Of a stretch of 36,568 bases of DNA, positions 1 to 7,154 are shown in pieces. The DNA lies in assembly GCA_947624575.1 (NCBI GenBank), contig CANQKY010000013.1, positions 1 to 36,568 on the forward strand. The letters are read 5' to 3'. This DNA is from an uncultured Clostridia bacterium (GTDB lineage: Bacteria > Bacillota > Clostridia > Oscillospirales > Ruminococcaceae). Every line of letters begins with the position of its first letter. Within the stretch, counting starts at the first letter, position 1. The translations under genes were made by a program, and so were the position numbers. Below the pieces are notes generated by a model. It was not told the DNA's origin. It saw only the letters and a program-made list of their open reading frames with translations, and did not search any database.

Positions 1-2
1 TC

Positions 3-464
3 GCGGCGTATTTCGAGCAGAGCATCGAGGGGGTCAAAAACCCCAAAACCGTCGCCAACTTCATGCTGGGGCAGGTATTCCGCCGTCTTGATACCGAGGC
101 GGAGAAGGAAGCGTGCCATATTCCCATTCCGCCCGCCTATCTGCGGGATCTGGTGCTGCTGTTGGAGAGCGGGAAGATCAAAAACCAGCTTGCCAAGGAA
201 ACGCTTGATAAAATGCTGGATACCAAAAAGCCTGCCGGTGAGCTGATCGACGAAAGCGCGATGGGTGAATTGTCCGACGAGCAGCTGGAAGCCGCCTGCA
301 AGAAGGCGGTGGAGGGCAATCCCAAGGCGGTGGCGGACTTTTTGGGCGGAAAGGAAAAGGCGATCAAGGCGCTGATCGGACCGGTCATGCGGGAGACCCG
401 CGGCAAGGCGGACGCGCAGAAGGCGGAGGCGCTGATGATCGAGATGATCCGTTCCGGCAAATAG
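3..464 (+). CDS. gatB: Asp-tRNA(Asn)/Glu-tRNA(Gln) amidotransferase subunit B, C-terminal part
   Basis: The reading frame is open from the left edge and ends at a TAG at 462-464, giving the last 153 residues of a protein whose start lies outside the window. The sequence matches the helical tail of GatB (GatB/YqeY domain): an N-terminal segment ending in NFMLGQVF, and a C-terminal block with ADFLGGKEKAIKALIG and VMRETRGKADAQ, which is typical for the family. GatB works with GatA and GatC to amidate Glu-tRNA(Gln) or Asp-tRNA(Asn) in the cytoplasm. The tail domain helps hold the tRNA; the catalytic cradle domain is not in view. A sigma-A-like promoter begins directly after the stop codon, so the gene is probably the last of its operon. 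No terminator hairpin is evident between the stop and that promoter. Confidence 0.93.
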   Translation, partial: AAYFEQSIEGVKNPKTVANFMLGQVFRRLDTEAEKEACHIPIPPAYLRDLVLLLESGKIKNQLAKETLDKMLDTKKPAGELIDESAMGELSDEQLEAACKKAVEGNPKAVADFLGGKEKAIKALIGPVMRETRGKADAQKAEALMIEMIRSGK

Positions 465-493
465 TTGCAATTCGTTTTTTACCGTGCTATAAT
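465..493 (+). promoter_or_regulatory. Sigma-A-type promoter of the cysE operon
   Basis: TTGCAA at 465-470 and TATAAT at 488-493 are separated by exactly 17 nt. A start near 500 would place the entire T-box leader in the transcript. The -35 box begins immediately after the gatB stop codon. This is a sequence match only. Confidence 0.8.
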
Positions 494-499
494 AACCAA

Positions 500-722
500 A
501 ATCAACCCCACAATGAATGCGGAAAAGTACCGTGCCGACAGGCAAAGGAAGCAGAGACCGTTCGCCGCTGGCTGAAAGCGGACGGCGTTTGCCGCGCGGG
601 AAGTGCGCCGCGGGAGTGGGGCGGCAGGCATGCCGTTACCGTGCCATATCGAGTGACAAATCGAAGTGGAACCGCGGATATCCGCCTTCGGTCGGGATTT
701 TTTCCTGCCGAGGGCGGTTTTT
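500..722 (+). promoter_or_regulatory. T-box riboswitch leader, probably cysteine-specific
   Basis: The conserved T-box motif is seen as AAGTGGAACCGCGG at 664-677. It is followed by a terminator hairpin whose arms include CCGCC (682-686) and GGCGG (713-717) and which ends in a T-run at 718-722. T-boxes bind uncharged tRNA and form an antiterminator with its CCA end. The downstream genes are cysE and cysS, so a Cys tRNA is expected. The triplet TGC at 604-606, in the context GGAAGTGCG, is the best specifier-codon candidate. The upstream part (about 530-600) contains GA-rich and hairpin elements consistent with stem I, but I could not fold it fully by eye. The T-box identity is solid; the exact specifier position is an inference. 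Confidence 0.88.
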
Positions 723-739
723 ATAGATAGGAGGAAATT

Positions 740-1396
740 ATGATATTTCGTAATCTGTGGACAGACCTGACTGCGATCAAGGAACGGGACCCTGCAGCCC
801 GCAGCCGGTTGGAGATTTTTCTGCTTTATTCCGGCTTTCATGCCGTGCTGTGGTATCGGTTTTCCCATTTTCTGTTCCGGCACCGGCTGTTTTTCTTAGC
901 GAGATTTGTTTCCCAGCTTGCCCGCTTTCTGACCGGCGTGGAGATTCACCCGGGTGCCAAGATCGGCAGAGGGCTTTTGATCGACCACGGCAGCGGCGTG
1001 GTGATCGGCGAAACCGCCGTGATCGGGGATAACTGCACCATCTATCAGGGGGTCACGCTGGGCGGCACCGGCAAGGAAAAGGGAAAGCGCCACCCAACCC
1101 TGGGGAACAATGTCATGGTGGGGAGCGGCGCGAAGATTTTAGGTCCGTTTACGGTGGGGGATAACGCCCGCATCGCCGCCGGTGCGGTGGTGCTCGATAC
1201 CGTGCCGCCCGATTCCACGGCGGTCGGCGTACCGGCGCGGATCGCCCGCAGAGACGGGCAGAGGGTGGATATACTGGATCAGGTCCATGTGTCCGATCCG
1301 CTCGCGCAGGAGCTGATTCGTCTCAAACGGCGGGTCGCGGAATTGGAGCGGTTGCTCGATACGCAGGAAAAGGAGAGCCAAGATGAAGATTTATAA
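740..1396 (+). CDS. cysE: Serine O-acetyltransferase
   Basis: This 218-aa protein transfers an acetyl group from acetyl-CoA to L-serine, giving O-acetylserine, the precursor for cysteine synthesis. The left-handed beta-helix of hexapeptide repeats covers about residues 65-180. His83 in DHGSGVVIGE and His118 in GKRHP line up with the catalytic and substrate-binding histidines of the family. It is the short form usual in Firmicutes, without the long N-terminal domain of the E. coli enzyme. The C-terminal 35 residues are charged and may be a coiled coil. The start is supported by AGGAGG about 7 nt upstream. It lies behind the T-box and overlaps cysS by 14 nt, so cysteine synthesis and tRNA charging are co-regulated by tRNA(Cys) charging. 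Confidence 0.95.
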   Translation: MIFRNLWTDLTAIKERDPAARSRLEIFLLYSGFHAVLWYRFSHFLFRHRLFFLARFVSQLARFLTGVEIHPGAKIGRGLLIDHGSGVVIGETAVIGDNCTIYQGVTLGGTGKEKGKRHPTLGNNVMVGSGAKILGPFTVGDNARIAAGAVVLDTVPPDSTAVGVPARIARRDGQRVDILDQVHVSDPLAQELIRLKRRVAELERLLDTQEKESQDEDL

Positions 1397-2783
1397 CACA
1401 CTGACCAGAGAAAAAGAGGAATTTGTGCCGCTTTTTGAGAATAAGGCGCTGATCTACGCCTGCGGACCGACGGTCTATAACTATATCCATATCGGGAACG
1501 CCCGTCCCGCCTGCGTGTTCGATGTACTGCGGCGGTTTTTGGAGTATCGGGGGTTTGAGGTGCGGTTCGTCCAGAACTTCACCGATGTGGACGATAAGAT
1601 CATCAAAAAGGCAAATGAGGAGGGCGTTTCCTCCGCCGAGATCGGGGAGCGGTATATCGCCGAGTATCAAATCGACGCCGAGGGGCTGAATATCCGTCCC
1701 GCCACCGTACACCCCCGCGCGACCGAGAATATCGGCAGGATCATCGGGCTGATCCAGTCGCTGATCGACGGCGGCTTTGCCTATGAGAAAAACGGAGACG
1801 TCTATTTCCGCGTGGCAGCCGACCCGCAATACGGCAAGCTCTCCCATATGCCGCTGGAGGAACTGCGGGCGGGCGCTCGGATCGAGGTGGGCGAAACCAA
1901 GGAGGACCCGATGGACTTTGCACTCTGGAAAGCCGCCAAGCCGAACGAACCGCATTGGAAGTCCCCTTGGGGCGAAGGTCGCCCCGGCTGGCATATCGAA
2001 TGCTCGGCAATGGCAAAGGGGTATCTTGGCGACACCATCGACATTCACTGCGGCGGGCAGGACCTTGTCTTTCCCCATCATGAAAACGAGATCGCCCAAA
2101 GCGAGTCTGCAAACGGCGTGCCCTTTGCACGGTACTGGCTGCACAACGGTTATATCAATGTGGATCATCGGAAGATGTCCAAATCGCTGGGGAACTTTTT
2201 CACCGTGCGGGAGGTGGCACGCGAGTACGGCTATGAGCCGATCCGCTTTTTGATGCTGCAGGCGCATTACCGCAGCCCGATCAATTACAGCAGGGAGATC
2301 ATGGAGCAGTGCGTTTCCTCCCTCACCCGACTGTATACCTGTCGGGACACGCTGCGCCGCGCGATCGGCGTGGCAAAGGAGATTCCCGCACCTCCCGAGG
2401 TGCTTGCCGAGATAAACGCCTATCGGGAGGAATTTATCACCGCCATGGAGGACGACCTCAACACCGCCGACGGGATCGCCGCCGTGTTTGAGCTGGTGCG
2501 CGCCGCCAATGCAGCCGCCGCGTCGGGCGCGGGGAAGGCGGAGCTTTCGGCATATCTTACTATGCTGACCGAGCTTTGCGGCGTGCTGGGGCTTTTGTAT
2601 CAAAAACCGGCGGAGGAGGAAATTCCCGCCGAGGTGGCAAAGCTGGTAGCAGACCGTGCCGCCGCCCGAAAGGCAAAGGATTTCGCCCTTGCCGACCGGC
2701 TGCGGGAGGAGATCGCGGCGTTGGGCTATCTGGTGGAGGAGACAAGACAGGGCACACGGGTCAAAAAGGCGGGCAGCGTATGA
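1383..2783 (+). CDS. cysS: Cysteinyl-tRNA synthetase
   Basis: A 466-aa class I aminoacyl-tRNA synthetase of normal family length that charges tRNA(Cys) with cysteine in the cytoplasm. The motifs are intact: CGPTVYNY with the zinc-binding Cys27, HIGN at 36-39, GWHIECSAM with a second zinc Cys, the HHENE zinc-site segment, and KMSKS at about 264-268. The C-terminal DALR-like anticodon-binding helical region follows. The start lies inside the end of cysE, and the stop TGA overlaps the next gene's ATG, so the genes are translationally coupled. It is controlled by the upstream cysteine T-box. Nothing is unusual in the protein. Confidence 0.97.
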   Translation: MKIYNTLTREKEEFVPLFENKALIYACGPTVYNYIHIGNARPACVFDVLRRFLEYRGFEVRFVQNFTDVDDKIIKKANEEGVSSAEIGERYIAEYQIDAEGLNIRPATVHPRATENIGRIIGLIQSLIDGGFAYEKNGDVYFRVAADPQYGKLSHMPLEELRAGARIEVGETKEDPMDFALWKAAKPNEPHWKSPWGEGRPGWHIECSAMAKGYLGDTIDIHCGGQDLVFPHHENEIAQSESANGVPFARYWLHNGYINVDHRKMSKSLGNFFTVREVAREYGYEPIRFLMLQAHYRSPINYSREIMEQCVSSLTRLYTCRDTLRRAIGVAKEIPAPPEVLAEINAYREEFITAMEDDLNTADGIAAVFELVRAANAAAASGAGKAELSAYLTMLTELCGVLGLLYQKPAEEEIPAEVAKLVADRAAARKAKDFALADRLREEIAALGYLVEETRQGTRVKKAGSV

Positions 2784-3592
2784 TGGAATGCTATAATATC
2801 GCCAGCTCCAGCAAGGGGAACAGCACCTATTTCGGCACCGAGGCGGGCGGTATTCTGATCGACGCGGGAATAGGTCCTCGGATACTGGACACCTCGCTCA
2901 GGGCAGCCGGACATCGTTTGTCCGACATCAAAGCCATCTTCGTCACCCATGAGCATAACGACCATATCAGCGGGCTGAGAAAGCTCACCGAGCGGCTCGA
3001 TGTACCGGTCTACGGCTCGGTCGGCACGCTGGAGGCGCTGATTGAAAAGGGCGCGGTCAGCGGGGAATGTGAGCTTTTGGAGATCTGCCGCCGCACCGTC
3101 ACGGTCGGGGAGCTGACGGTGGCGTGCTTCCCCACCTCCCACGACTGCGCGCAGGGGCTGGGCTTTCGGCTCACCTCCGCCGAGGGGAAAACCGCCGCTT
3201 ATTGCACCGATCTCGGCTTTATCAGTACCGATGTGGCGTCGGCTTTGACCGGCTGTGACTTTGTGCTGCTGGAATCGAATTACGAGCAGGAGATGCTCCA
3301 AAACGGCATCTATCCTTTTTACTTAAAGCGGCGGATCGCGGGGGACCGCGGACACCTTTCCAATGCCGAGGCGGCGCGGGAGGTCGTGCGGCTTGCCAAA
3401 AGCGGGACCAGGCAGTTTCTGCTGGGGCATTTGAGCGAGCAGAATAACCTCCCCCAATTGGCCCTTGCCGAATCGGCGGACGCGCTCAACAAAGCCGGCT
3501 TTCGGATTGGACAAGATGTATCGCTCTGGGTCGCGCCGCCCCGCGGCTTCGGAAAGTCGATCACGATCGGGGAGGCGGAAGTTCTTGCTTAG
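2780..3592 (+). CDS. YycJ/WalJ-like metallo-beta-lactamase-fold hydrolase
   Basis: A 270-aa cytoplasmic protein starting with MMECYNIASSSKGN, the typical start of the YycJ branch of MBL-fold proteins. The metal-binding signature HxHxDH is at residues 57-62 (THEHNDH). Further metal ligands are probably in the FPTSHD segment and in the YCTDLGF segment. YycJ proteins are linked to cell-wall and DNA-repair phenotypes in low-GC Gram-positives and are predicted phosphodiesterase or nuclease-like enzymes; the substrate is not settled. The frame stays open further upstream inside cysS, but that part is shadow sequence. The ATG at 2780 overlaps the cysS stop as ATGA and fits the family N-terminus. It overlaps rlmH downstream. 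The yycJ-rlmH neighbourhood is common in Firmicutes. Confidence 0.88.
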   Translation: MMECYNIASSSKGNSTYFGTEAGGILIDAGIGPRILDTSLRAAGHRLSDIKAIFVTHEHNDHISGLRKLTERLDVPVYGSVGTLEALIEKGAVSGECELLEICRRTVTVGELTVACFPTSHDCAQGLGFRLTSAEGKTAAYCTDLGFISTDVASALTGCDFVLLESNYEQEMLQNGIYPFYLKRRIAGDRGHLSNAEAAREVVRLAKSGTRQFLLGHLSEQNNLPQLALAESADALNKAGFRIGQDVSLWVAPPRGFGKSITIGEAEVLA

Positions 3593-4067
3593 GGTCGATC
3601 TGATCTGCATCGGGCGGCTCAAAGAGCGTTGCTGGCAGGAGGCTGCCGACGAATACAAAAAGCGGCTGCAGGGCTACTGCCGCCTGACCGTGACCGAGCT
3701 GCCCGAATATCGCCTGCCCGCCCGCCCCGATCCGGCGCAGATCGCCGCGGCTCTGGAGCGGGAGGGGGAAAGCATTTTGGCAAAGCTCCCGTCTCAGAGC
3801 TATCTGATCGCGCTTTGCATAGAGGGGCAGGAGATGGATTCTCCGGCGTTTTCGAAGCTGTTGTCCGACCGCACTGTCGCGGGGGACAGCCGCGTGACGC
3901 TGGTGATCGGCGGACCGTTCGGACTGTCCGAGACGGTCAAGCGCCGTGCCGATTTTCGGCTTTCCTTTTCACCGATGACCTTTCCGCACCGTCTGGCGCG
4001 GGTGATGGCGTTGGAACAGCTCTACCGCGCGTTTCGAATCGCGTCGGGCGGGCAGTACCATAAATAA
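3585..4067 (+). CDS. rlmH: 23S rRNA pseudouridine-1915 N3-methyltransferase (SPOUT)
   Basis: The 160-aa protein methylates the pseudouridine at position 1915 (E. coli numbering) of 23S rRNA, using SAM, on assembled ribosomes. The C-terminal SPOUT trefoil-knot signature is complete: LVIGGPFGLSE, then MTFPHRLARVMALEQLYRAF, ending in YHK. The N-terminus VDLICIGRLKE matches the usual start (VGKLKE). No ATG gives the right length. The TTG at 3585 has GGAGG 9 nt upstream and yields 160 residues, against about 159 for the family, so a TTG start is called. It overlaps the end of yycJ by 8 nt, implying translational coupling. The frame remains open upstream to 3465, but that part is not RlmH-like. Confidence 0.93.
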   Translation: MLRVDLICIGRLKERCWQEAADEYKKRLQGYCRLTVTELPEYRLPARPDPAQIAAALEREGESILAKLPSQSYLIALCIEGQEMDSPAFSKLLSDRTVAGDSRVTLVIGGPFGLSETVKRRADFRLSFSPMTFPHRLARVMALEQLYRAFRIASGGQYHK

Positions 4068-4079
4068 ACCAAAAAATGC

Positions 4080-4108
4080 TTGACAGATGCATGACGATAC
4101 AGTATACT
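4080..4108 (+). promoter_or_regulatory. Strong sigma-A-type promoter of rpmH
   Basis: TTGACA (4080-4085) and TATACT (4103-4108) are spaced by 17 nt, 12 nt after the rlmH stop. The predicted transcript starts near 4115 and has a roughly 70-nt leader with a small hairpin (CACTC/GAGTG) before the rpmH ribosome-binding site AGGAGGG. High strength fits a ribosomal protein gene. Confidence 0.85.
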
Positions 4109-4185
4109 GTTATTTTACGGGGGCCTCGCCGCACTCGGCGGAGTGAGCGCCTCGGGACTTGATACGACAAGGAGGGAAAACGGAT

Positions 4186-4320
4186 ATGAAACGCACCTAT
4201 CAGCCCAAAAAGATCCATAGAAAAAAGGAGCATGGCTTCCGAAAGAGAATGGCAACCAAGAATGGCCGCAAGGTATTGGCACGCCGCCGCGCAAAGGGCA
4301 GAAAGTCGCTGTCCCACTAA
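4186..4320 (+). CDS. rpmH: 50S ribosomal protein L34
   Basis: A very short gene encoding 44 residues. The protein begins [20 protein letters not shown] and ends in [12 protein letters not shown], the invariant pattern of bacterial L34: a highly basic peptide buried in the 50S subunit. AGGAGGG lies 6-10 nt before the ATG. The gene follows a strong promoter and precedes rnpA, the order seen in nearly all bacteria. It is easily missed by length cut-offs. Confidence 0.98.
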   Translation: MKRTYQPKKIHRKKEHGFRKRMATKNGRKVLARRRAKGRKSLSH

Positions 4321-4382
4321 AAGGCTCTTTTGGGGAGTCGGCGGTGGCAGGATATGTCCTGTGAATCGTAAAGATGCACAGT

Positions 4383-4416
4383 AAAGGCCACAGCGTTTTG
4401 TTTGTGGCCTTTCTTT
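4383..4416 (+). terminator. Hairpin between rpmH and rnpA (attenuator-like terminator)
   Basis: AAAGGCCACA at 4383-4392 pairs perfectly with TGTGGCCTTT at 4403-4412, followed by CTTTC. The T-run is mostly inside the stem, so termination is probably partial. That would reduce rnpA expression relative to the highly expressed rpmH. Confidence 0.7.
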
Positions 4417-4446
4417 CGTACCGGTGCAAAGGAGGCGCATTCGGCA

Positions 4447-4797
4447 ATGGCAGAGGTCAAAAAGCTCCGCCTGAATAAGGAATTTAAGCGCCTTTATTAT
4501 CGCGGCTCGTTCCTCTCTCACCCGCTTTTGGTCAGCTACCTTAAAGCAAATCGCCGCCCCTATAATCGGATCGGGATCACCACCTCGAAAAAGGTGGGGA
4601 ACGCCGTTTGCCGCAACCGCGCCCGCCGGATCATTCTGGCGGCATACCGCGCGCTCCAGCCGGAGCTTCCCACAGGCTACGATATGGTATTTGTCGCAAG
4701 GGAGCGCACGCCGCAGGCAAAAAGCACCGCGCTTTTGCCGGTGATGCGGGGTCAGCTGAAAAAGCTGATCCAAAAGGAAAAGGGTGCCCGCGCATGA
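4447..4797 (+). CDS. rnpA: Ribonuclease P protein component
   Basis: The 116-aa basic protein is the cofactor of the RNase P ribozyme, which removes 5' leaders from pre-tRNAs. The family hallmark RNR motif is in [15 protein letters not shown], preceded by SKKVGNAV; the N-terminal part ([14 protein letters not shown]) is also typical. The start at 4447 is preferred over the in-frame ATG at 4402, because the upstream part falls in the terminator hairpin and AAAGGAGG lies about 10 nt before 4447. The stop overlaps the yidD start as ATGA. The neighbours rpmH, yidD and yidC give the standard order for this locus. Confidence 0.95.
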   Translation: MAEVKKLRLNKEFKRLYYRGSFLSHPLLVSYLKANRRPYNRIGITTSKKVGNAVCRNRARRIILAAYRALQPELPTGYDMVFVARERTPQAKSTALLPVMRGQLKKLIQKEKGARA

Positions 4798-5039
4798 AAC
4801 GGCTGCTGCTTTGGCTGATTCGGGGCTACCGCCGGTTTCTGTCCCCCTTAAAGAAAAAGGGGAGCTGCCGGTTCTATCCCACCTGCTCGGCATACGCGCT
4901 CGAGGCAATCGAGCGGTACGGCGCGCTGCGCGGCGGGTATCTGGCGCTGCGCCGGATCTGCCGCTGCCACCCGTGGAATCCCGGCGGTGTGGACAAAGTG
5001 CCGGAGGAATTTCACTGGCTTCAGAAAAATGTTGATTAG
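4794..5039 (+). CDS. yidD: Membrane protein insertion efficiency factor YidD
   Basis: An 81-aa protein with the YidD pattern: N-terminal amphipathic segment ([16 protein letters not shown]), then [15 protein letters not shown], and a second cysteine-containing block [10 protein letters not shown]. YidD associates with the inner face of the membrane and assists YidC-dependent protein insertion. It starts inside the rnpA stop (ATGA overlap) and ends 9 nt before yidC. Length and all the cysteines are as expected. Confidence 0.95.
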   Translation: MKRLLLWLIRGYRRFLSPLKKKGSCRFYPTCSAYALEAIERYGALRGGYLALRRICRCHPWNPGGVDKVPEEFHWLQKNVD

Positions 5040-5048
5040 GAGATCGCT

Positions 5049-6101
5049 ATGAATTTTATCTACACCGTGATCGGTACCCCGCTTGGCTATGTCATGTGGG
5101 CGTGTTATAGCCTGATCCCGAATTACTGTGTTGCGCTGACCCTCTTTGTGTTGATTGCAAGGGCATTGCAGCTTCCGCTGTCGGTCAAGCAGCAGAAGAA
5201 TATGGCAAAGCAGCGGGTGCTTCAACCTCGTTTGCAGCAGCTTCAGCAGAAGTACGGGAAGAATCGGGAAAAATATCAGGAAGAGATGATGAAGTTCTAT
5301 CAGGAGGAGGGCTTCAATCCCGCGGGCGGGTGTCTCCCCATGATCGTCACCTTTCTGGTTCTGTTCGGTATCATCGATGTGGTCTATAAGCCGCTCAAGC
5401 ATATTGTCCATTTAAGCGGCGGGGTCATCACTCAGCTCTTTGAGCGGGCGGGTATCCCTGAAACCATGTCCAATCAGATTCAGCTGCTGACCAATATTCA
5501 GGGGAATCCCACCGGTTTTGCCGATCTGATCCCGCCCGAAAAGATGGAGATCATTCAGAAGTTCTCCTTCAAGCTCGGTTCGCTCGATCTCGGCATTGCG
5601 CCGAGCGCGGCGGAACACAAATGGCCGATCATTCTGATCCCGATTCTGGCGGGCGTGATCGGACTGGTGTCGGGTATCATCTCGATGCGCTCTACCTCCG
5701 CTCAGACCGAGGGTCAGGCGGGCATGGGCGCCATGAAGGGCATGATGTATGTCATGCCGATCATCTCGATCATGATCGCGTGGGGACTGCCCGCTGCAAT
5801 CGGTCTGTACTGGATCATCTCCAGCCTGTTCGGCTTGGGACAGCAGCTGGTACTGGGACGCATTTATAATCCTGAAAAGCTGGCGGAGCAGTACGAGGCG
5901 GAACGCGCCGCGAAGAAGGCGGAGCAAAAAGGAAAACGAACCGTTGTGCGAACGGTGGAGGAACAAAAGGACGGCGAAAAGCCGAAGGTCGTGGAGGAAA
6001 CAGTCTCCGAAAAGGAATATCGCCGCCGGAAGATCGCCGAAGCAAGGCGCCGCATGGCGGAGAAATACGGCGATGTGTATGACGAGGAGGACGGCGACTA
6101 A
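5049..6101 (+). CDS. yidC: YidC/Oxa1-family membrane protein insertase
   Basis: A 350-aa Gram-positive type YidC that inserts and folds membrane proteins with or without SecYEG. The first hydrophobic segment contains the hydrophilic-groove arginine (Arg38, in LIARALQLPL). The cytoplasmic coiled-coil loop (VKQQKNMAKQRVLQPRLQQL) follows, then GGCLPMIVTFLVLFGI, a central extracellular insertion, two further membrane segments near 195-260, and a long charged C-terminal tail (about 285-350) rich in Lys, Arg and Glu that may contact ribosomes. No lipobox is evident. AGGAG precedes the ATG by about 6 nt. It is followed after 25 nt by jag, its usual partner. Confidence 0.95.
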   Translation: MNFIYTVIGTPLGYVMWACYSLIPNYCVALTLFVLIARALQLPLSVKQQKNMAKQRVLQPRLQQLQQKYGKNREKYQEEMMKFYQEEGFNPAGGCLPMIVTFLVLFGIIDVVYKPLKHIVHLSGGVITQLFERAGIPETMSNQIQLLTNIQGNPTGFADLIPPEKMEIIQKFSFKLGSLDLGIAPSAAEHKWPIILIPILAGVIGLVSGIISMRSTSAQTEGQAGMGAMKGMMYVMPIISIMIAWGLPAAIGLYWIISSLFGLGQQLVLGRIYNPEKLAEQYEAERAAKKAEQKGKRTVVRTVEEQKDGEKPKVVEETVSEKEYRRRKIAEARRRMAEKYGDVYDEEDGD

Positions 6102-6126
6102 AGCGTCGGGAAGGAAGTAGTAAGGA

Positions 6127-7104
6127 ATGGAAAAAAGAGTGATCGTATCTGCCAAAACGGTCGAGGAAGCACAAAAGCTTGCCGCCGAGCAGCTTGGCGT
6201 GGCGGAGAGTGTGGTGCGTTTTACCGTGCTGGAGGAACCGAAAAAGGGTCTGTTCGGCGCGAAGAAGGACGCCAAGGTGGAGGCTGTGGTCGATATGCTG
6301 GAGGACGCACCGGCGTCCGAAGAACCGGCTTCGTCTCCGGCGGAGCTTAGCGAGGAGCATCAGAATAAGCTGCGGCTGGCACAGGAGTATCTGACCTCCG
6401 TGCTGTCCGCCATGAGCCTGCCGGACATCACCCAAACCGTGACGGTCGAGGAGGACAGCGCGGTGATCAATCTGGAGGGTGACGGCGTGGGGGTCATCAT
6501 CGGTCGTCGGGGCGAAACACTGGATTCGCTTCAGTATCTGACCTCGCTGGTCGCCAATCGGGGCGGCGGAAGCTATTTTCGGATTACGCTGGACAGCGGC
6601 AATTATCGGGAAAAGCGGAAGGAAGCACTCCGCGGATTGGCACGGCGGATCTCCCGCGGCGTGCTCAAGACCGGCAGAAGCTCCACGCTCGAGCCGATGA
6701 ACCCCTATGAGCGCCGGATCATTCACTCCGCGATCTCCGAGATCGAGGGAGTGGAGTCGAAATCCATCGGGGAGGAGCCGAACCGCAGGGTGGTGATCAG
6801 CTCGCTGAACCCGCAGCCGTCGGGTGGCGGAGAACGCCGTCCCCGCCGTCGCCGCGACCGCGATAAAGGCTTTACCCCGACGCGGTATGACAAAAAGACC
6901 GGCGAGATGCAAAAGGGCGATTTTGTCAGCATCAAAAAGTCCTCGTTTGAGGAGGAGTATAGAAACCGGCAGATCGACCGGAGCTCGATCTATCTCGACG
7001 CAGACGAGGCGGACGCCGCGTTTGAGGAGATGGACAAAAAGGCGGAGGAAGCCTTGAAGGAGAAGGCGGCCGAGGTCAAGCTCTACGGTAAGATCGAACT
7101 GTAA
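6127..7104 (+). CDS. jag: RNA-binding cell-division regulator Jag/KhpB (EloR)
   Basis: A 325-aa cytoplasmic RNA-binding protein. Residues 1-50 form the Jag_N domain (KTVEEAQKLAAEQLGV, KKGLFG). A type II KH domain at about 80-150 carries the GxxG loop as GRRG in VIIGRRGETLDSLQYL. An R3H domain follows (about 155-225) with NPYERRIIHSAI. In streptococci and lactobacilli KhpB pairs with KhpA and controls elongation-type wall synthesis. The C-terminal 100 residues are a highly charged tail not shared by all homologues, including an Arg-rich run after residue 235. The gene ends at a strong terminator. Confidence 0.94.
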   Translation: MEKRVIVSAKTVEEAQKLAAEQLGVAESVVRFTVLEEPKKGLFGAKKDAKVEAVVDMLEDAPASEEPASSPAELSEEHQNKLRLAQEYLTSVLSAMSLPDITQTVTVEEDSAVINLEGDGVGVIIGRRGETLDSLQYLTSLVANRGGGSYFRITLDSGNYREKRKEALRGLARRISRGVLKTGRSSTLEPMNPYERRIIHSAISEIEGVESKSIGEEPNRRVVISSLNPQPSGGGERRPRRRRDRDKGFTPTRYDKKTGEMQKGDFVSIKKSSFEEEYRNRQIDRSSIYLDADEADAAFEEMDKKAEEALKEKAAEVKLYGKIEL

Positions 7105-7136
7105 AAAACGCCCGCCTGATATACGGCGGGCGTTTT
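7105..7136 (+). terminator. Intrinsic terminator after jag
   Basis: A 12-bp perfect stem AAAACGCCCGCC (7105-7116) pairs with GGCGGGCGTTTT (7125-7136) around an 8-nt loop. It is the likely end of the rpmH operon, though mnmE starts only 18 nt later. Either readthrough or an unseen promoter inside jag is therefore needed for mnmE. Confidence 0.85.
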
Positions 7137-7154
7137 CCGTAGAAAGGAGCAGCT

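Noticed and set aside
1323-2603. Long minus-strand frames opposite cysS, mnmG, the binding proteins and the GH2/GH29 genes (several of 350-730 codons)
   Set aside because: These are shadows produced by GC-rich codon use in well-supported genes on the other strand; none shows a family signature.
4068-4185. Possible oriC next to rpmH
   Set aside because: The gene order is origin-like, but no TTATCCACA-type DnaA-box cluster, AT-rich unwinding region or dnaA gene was found.
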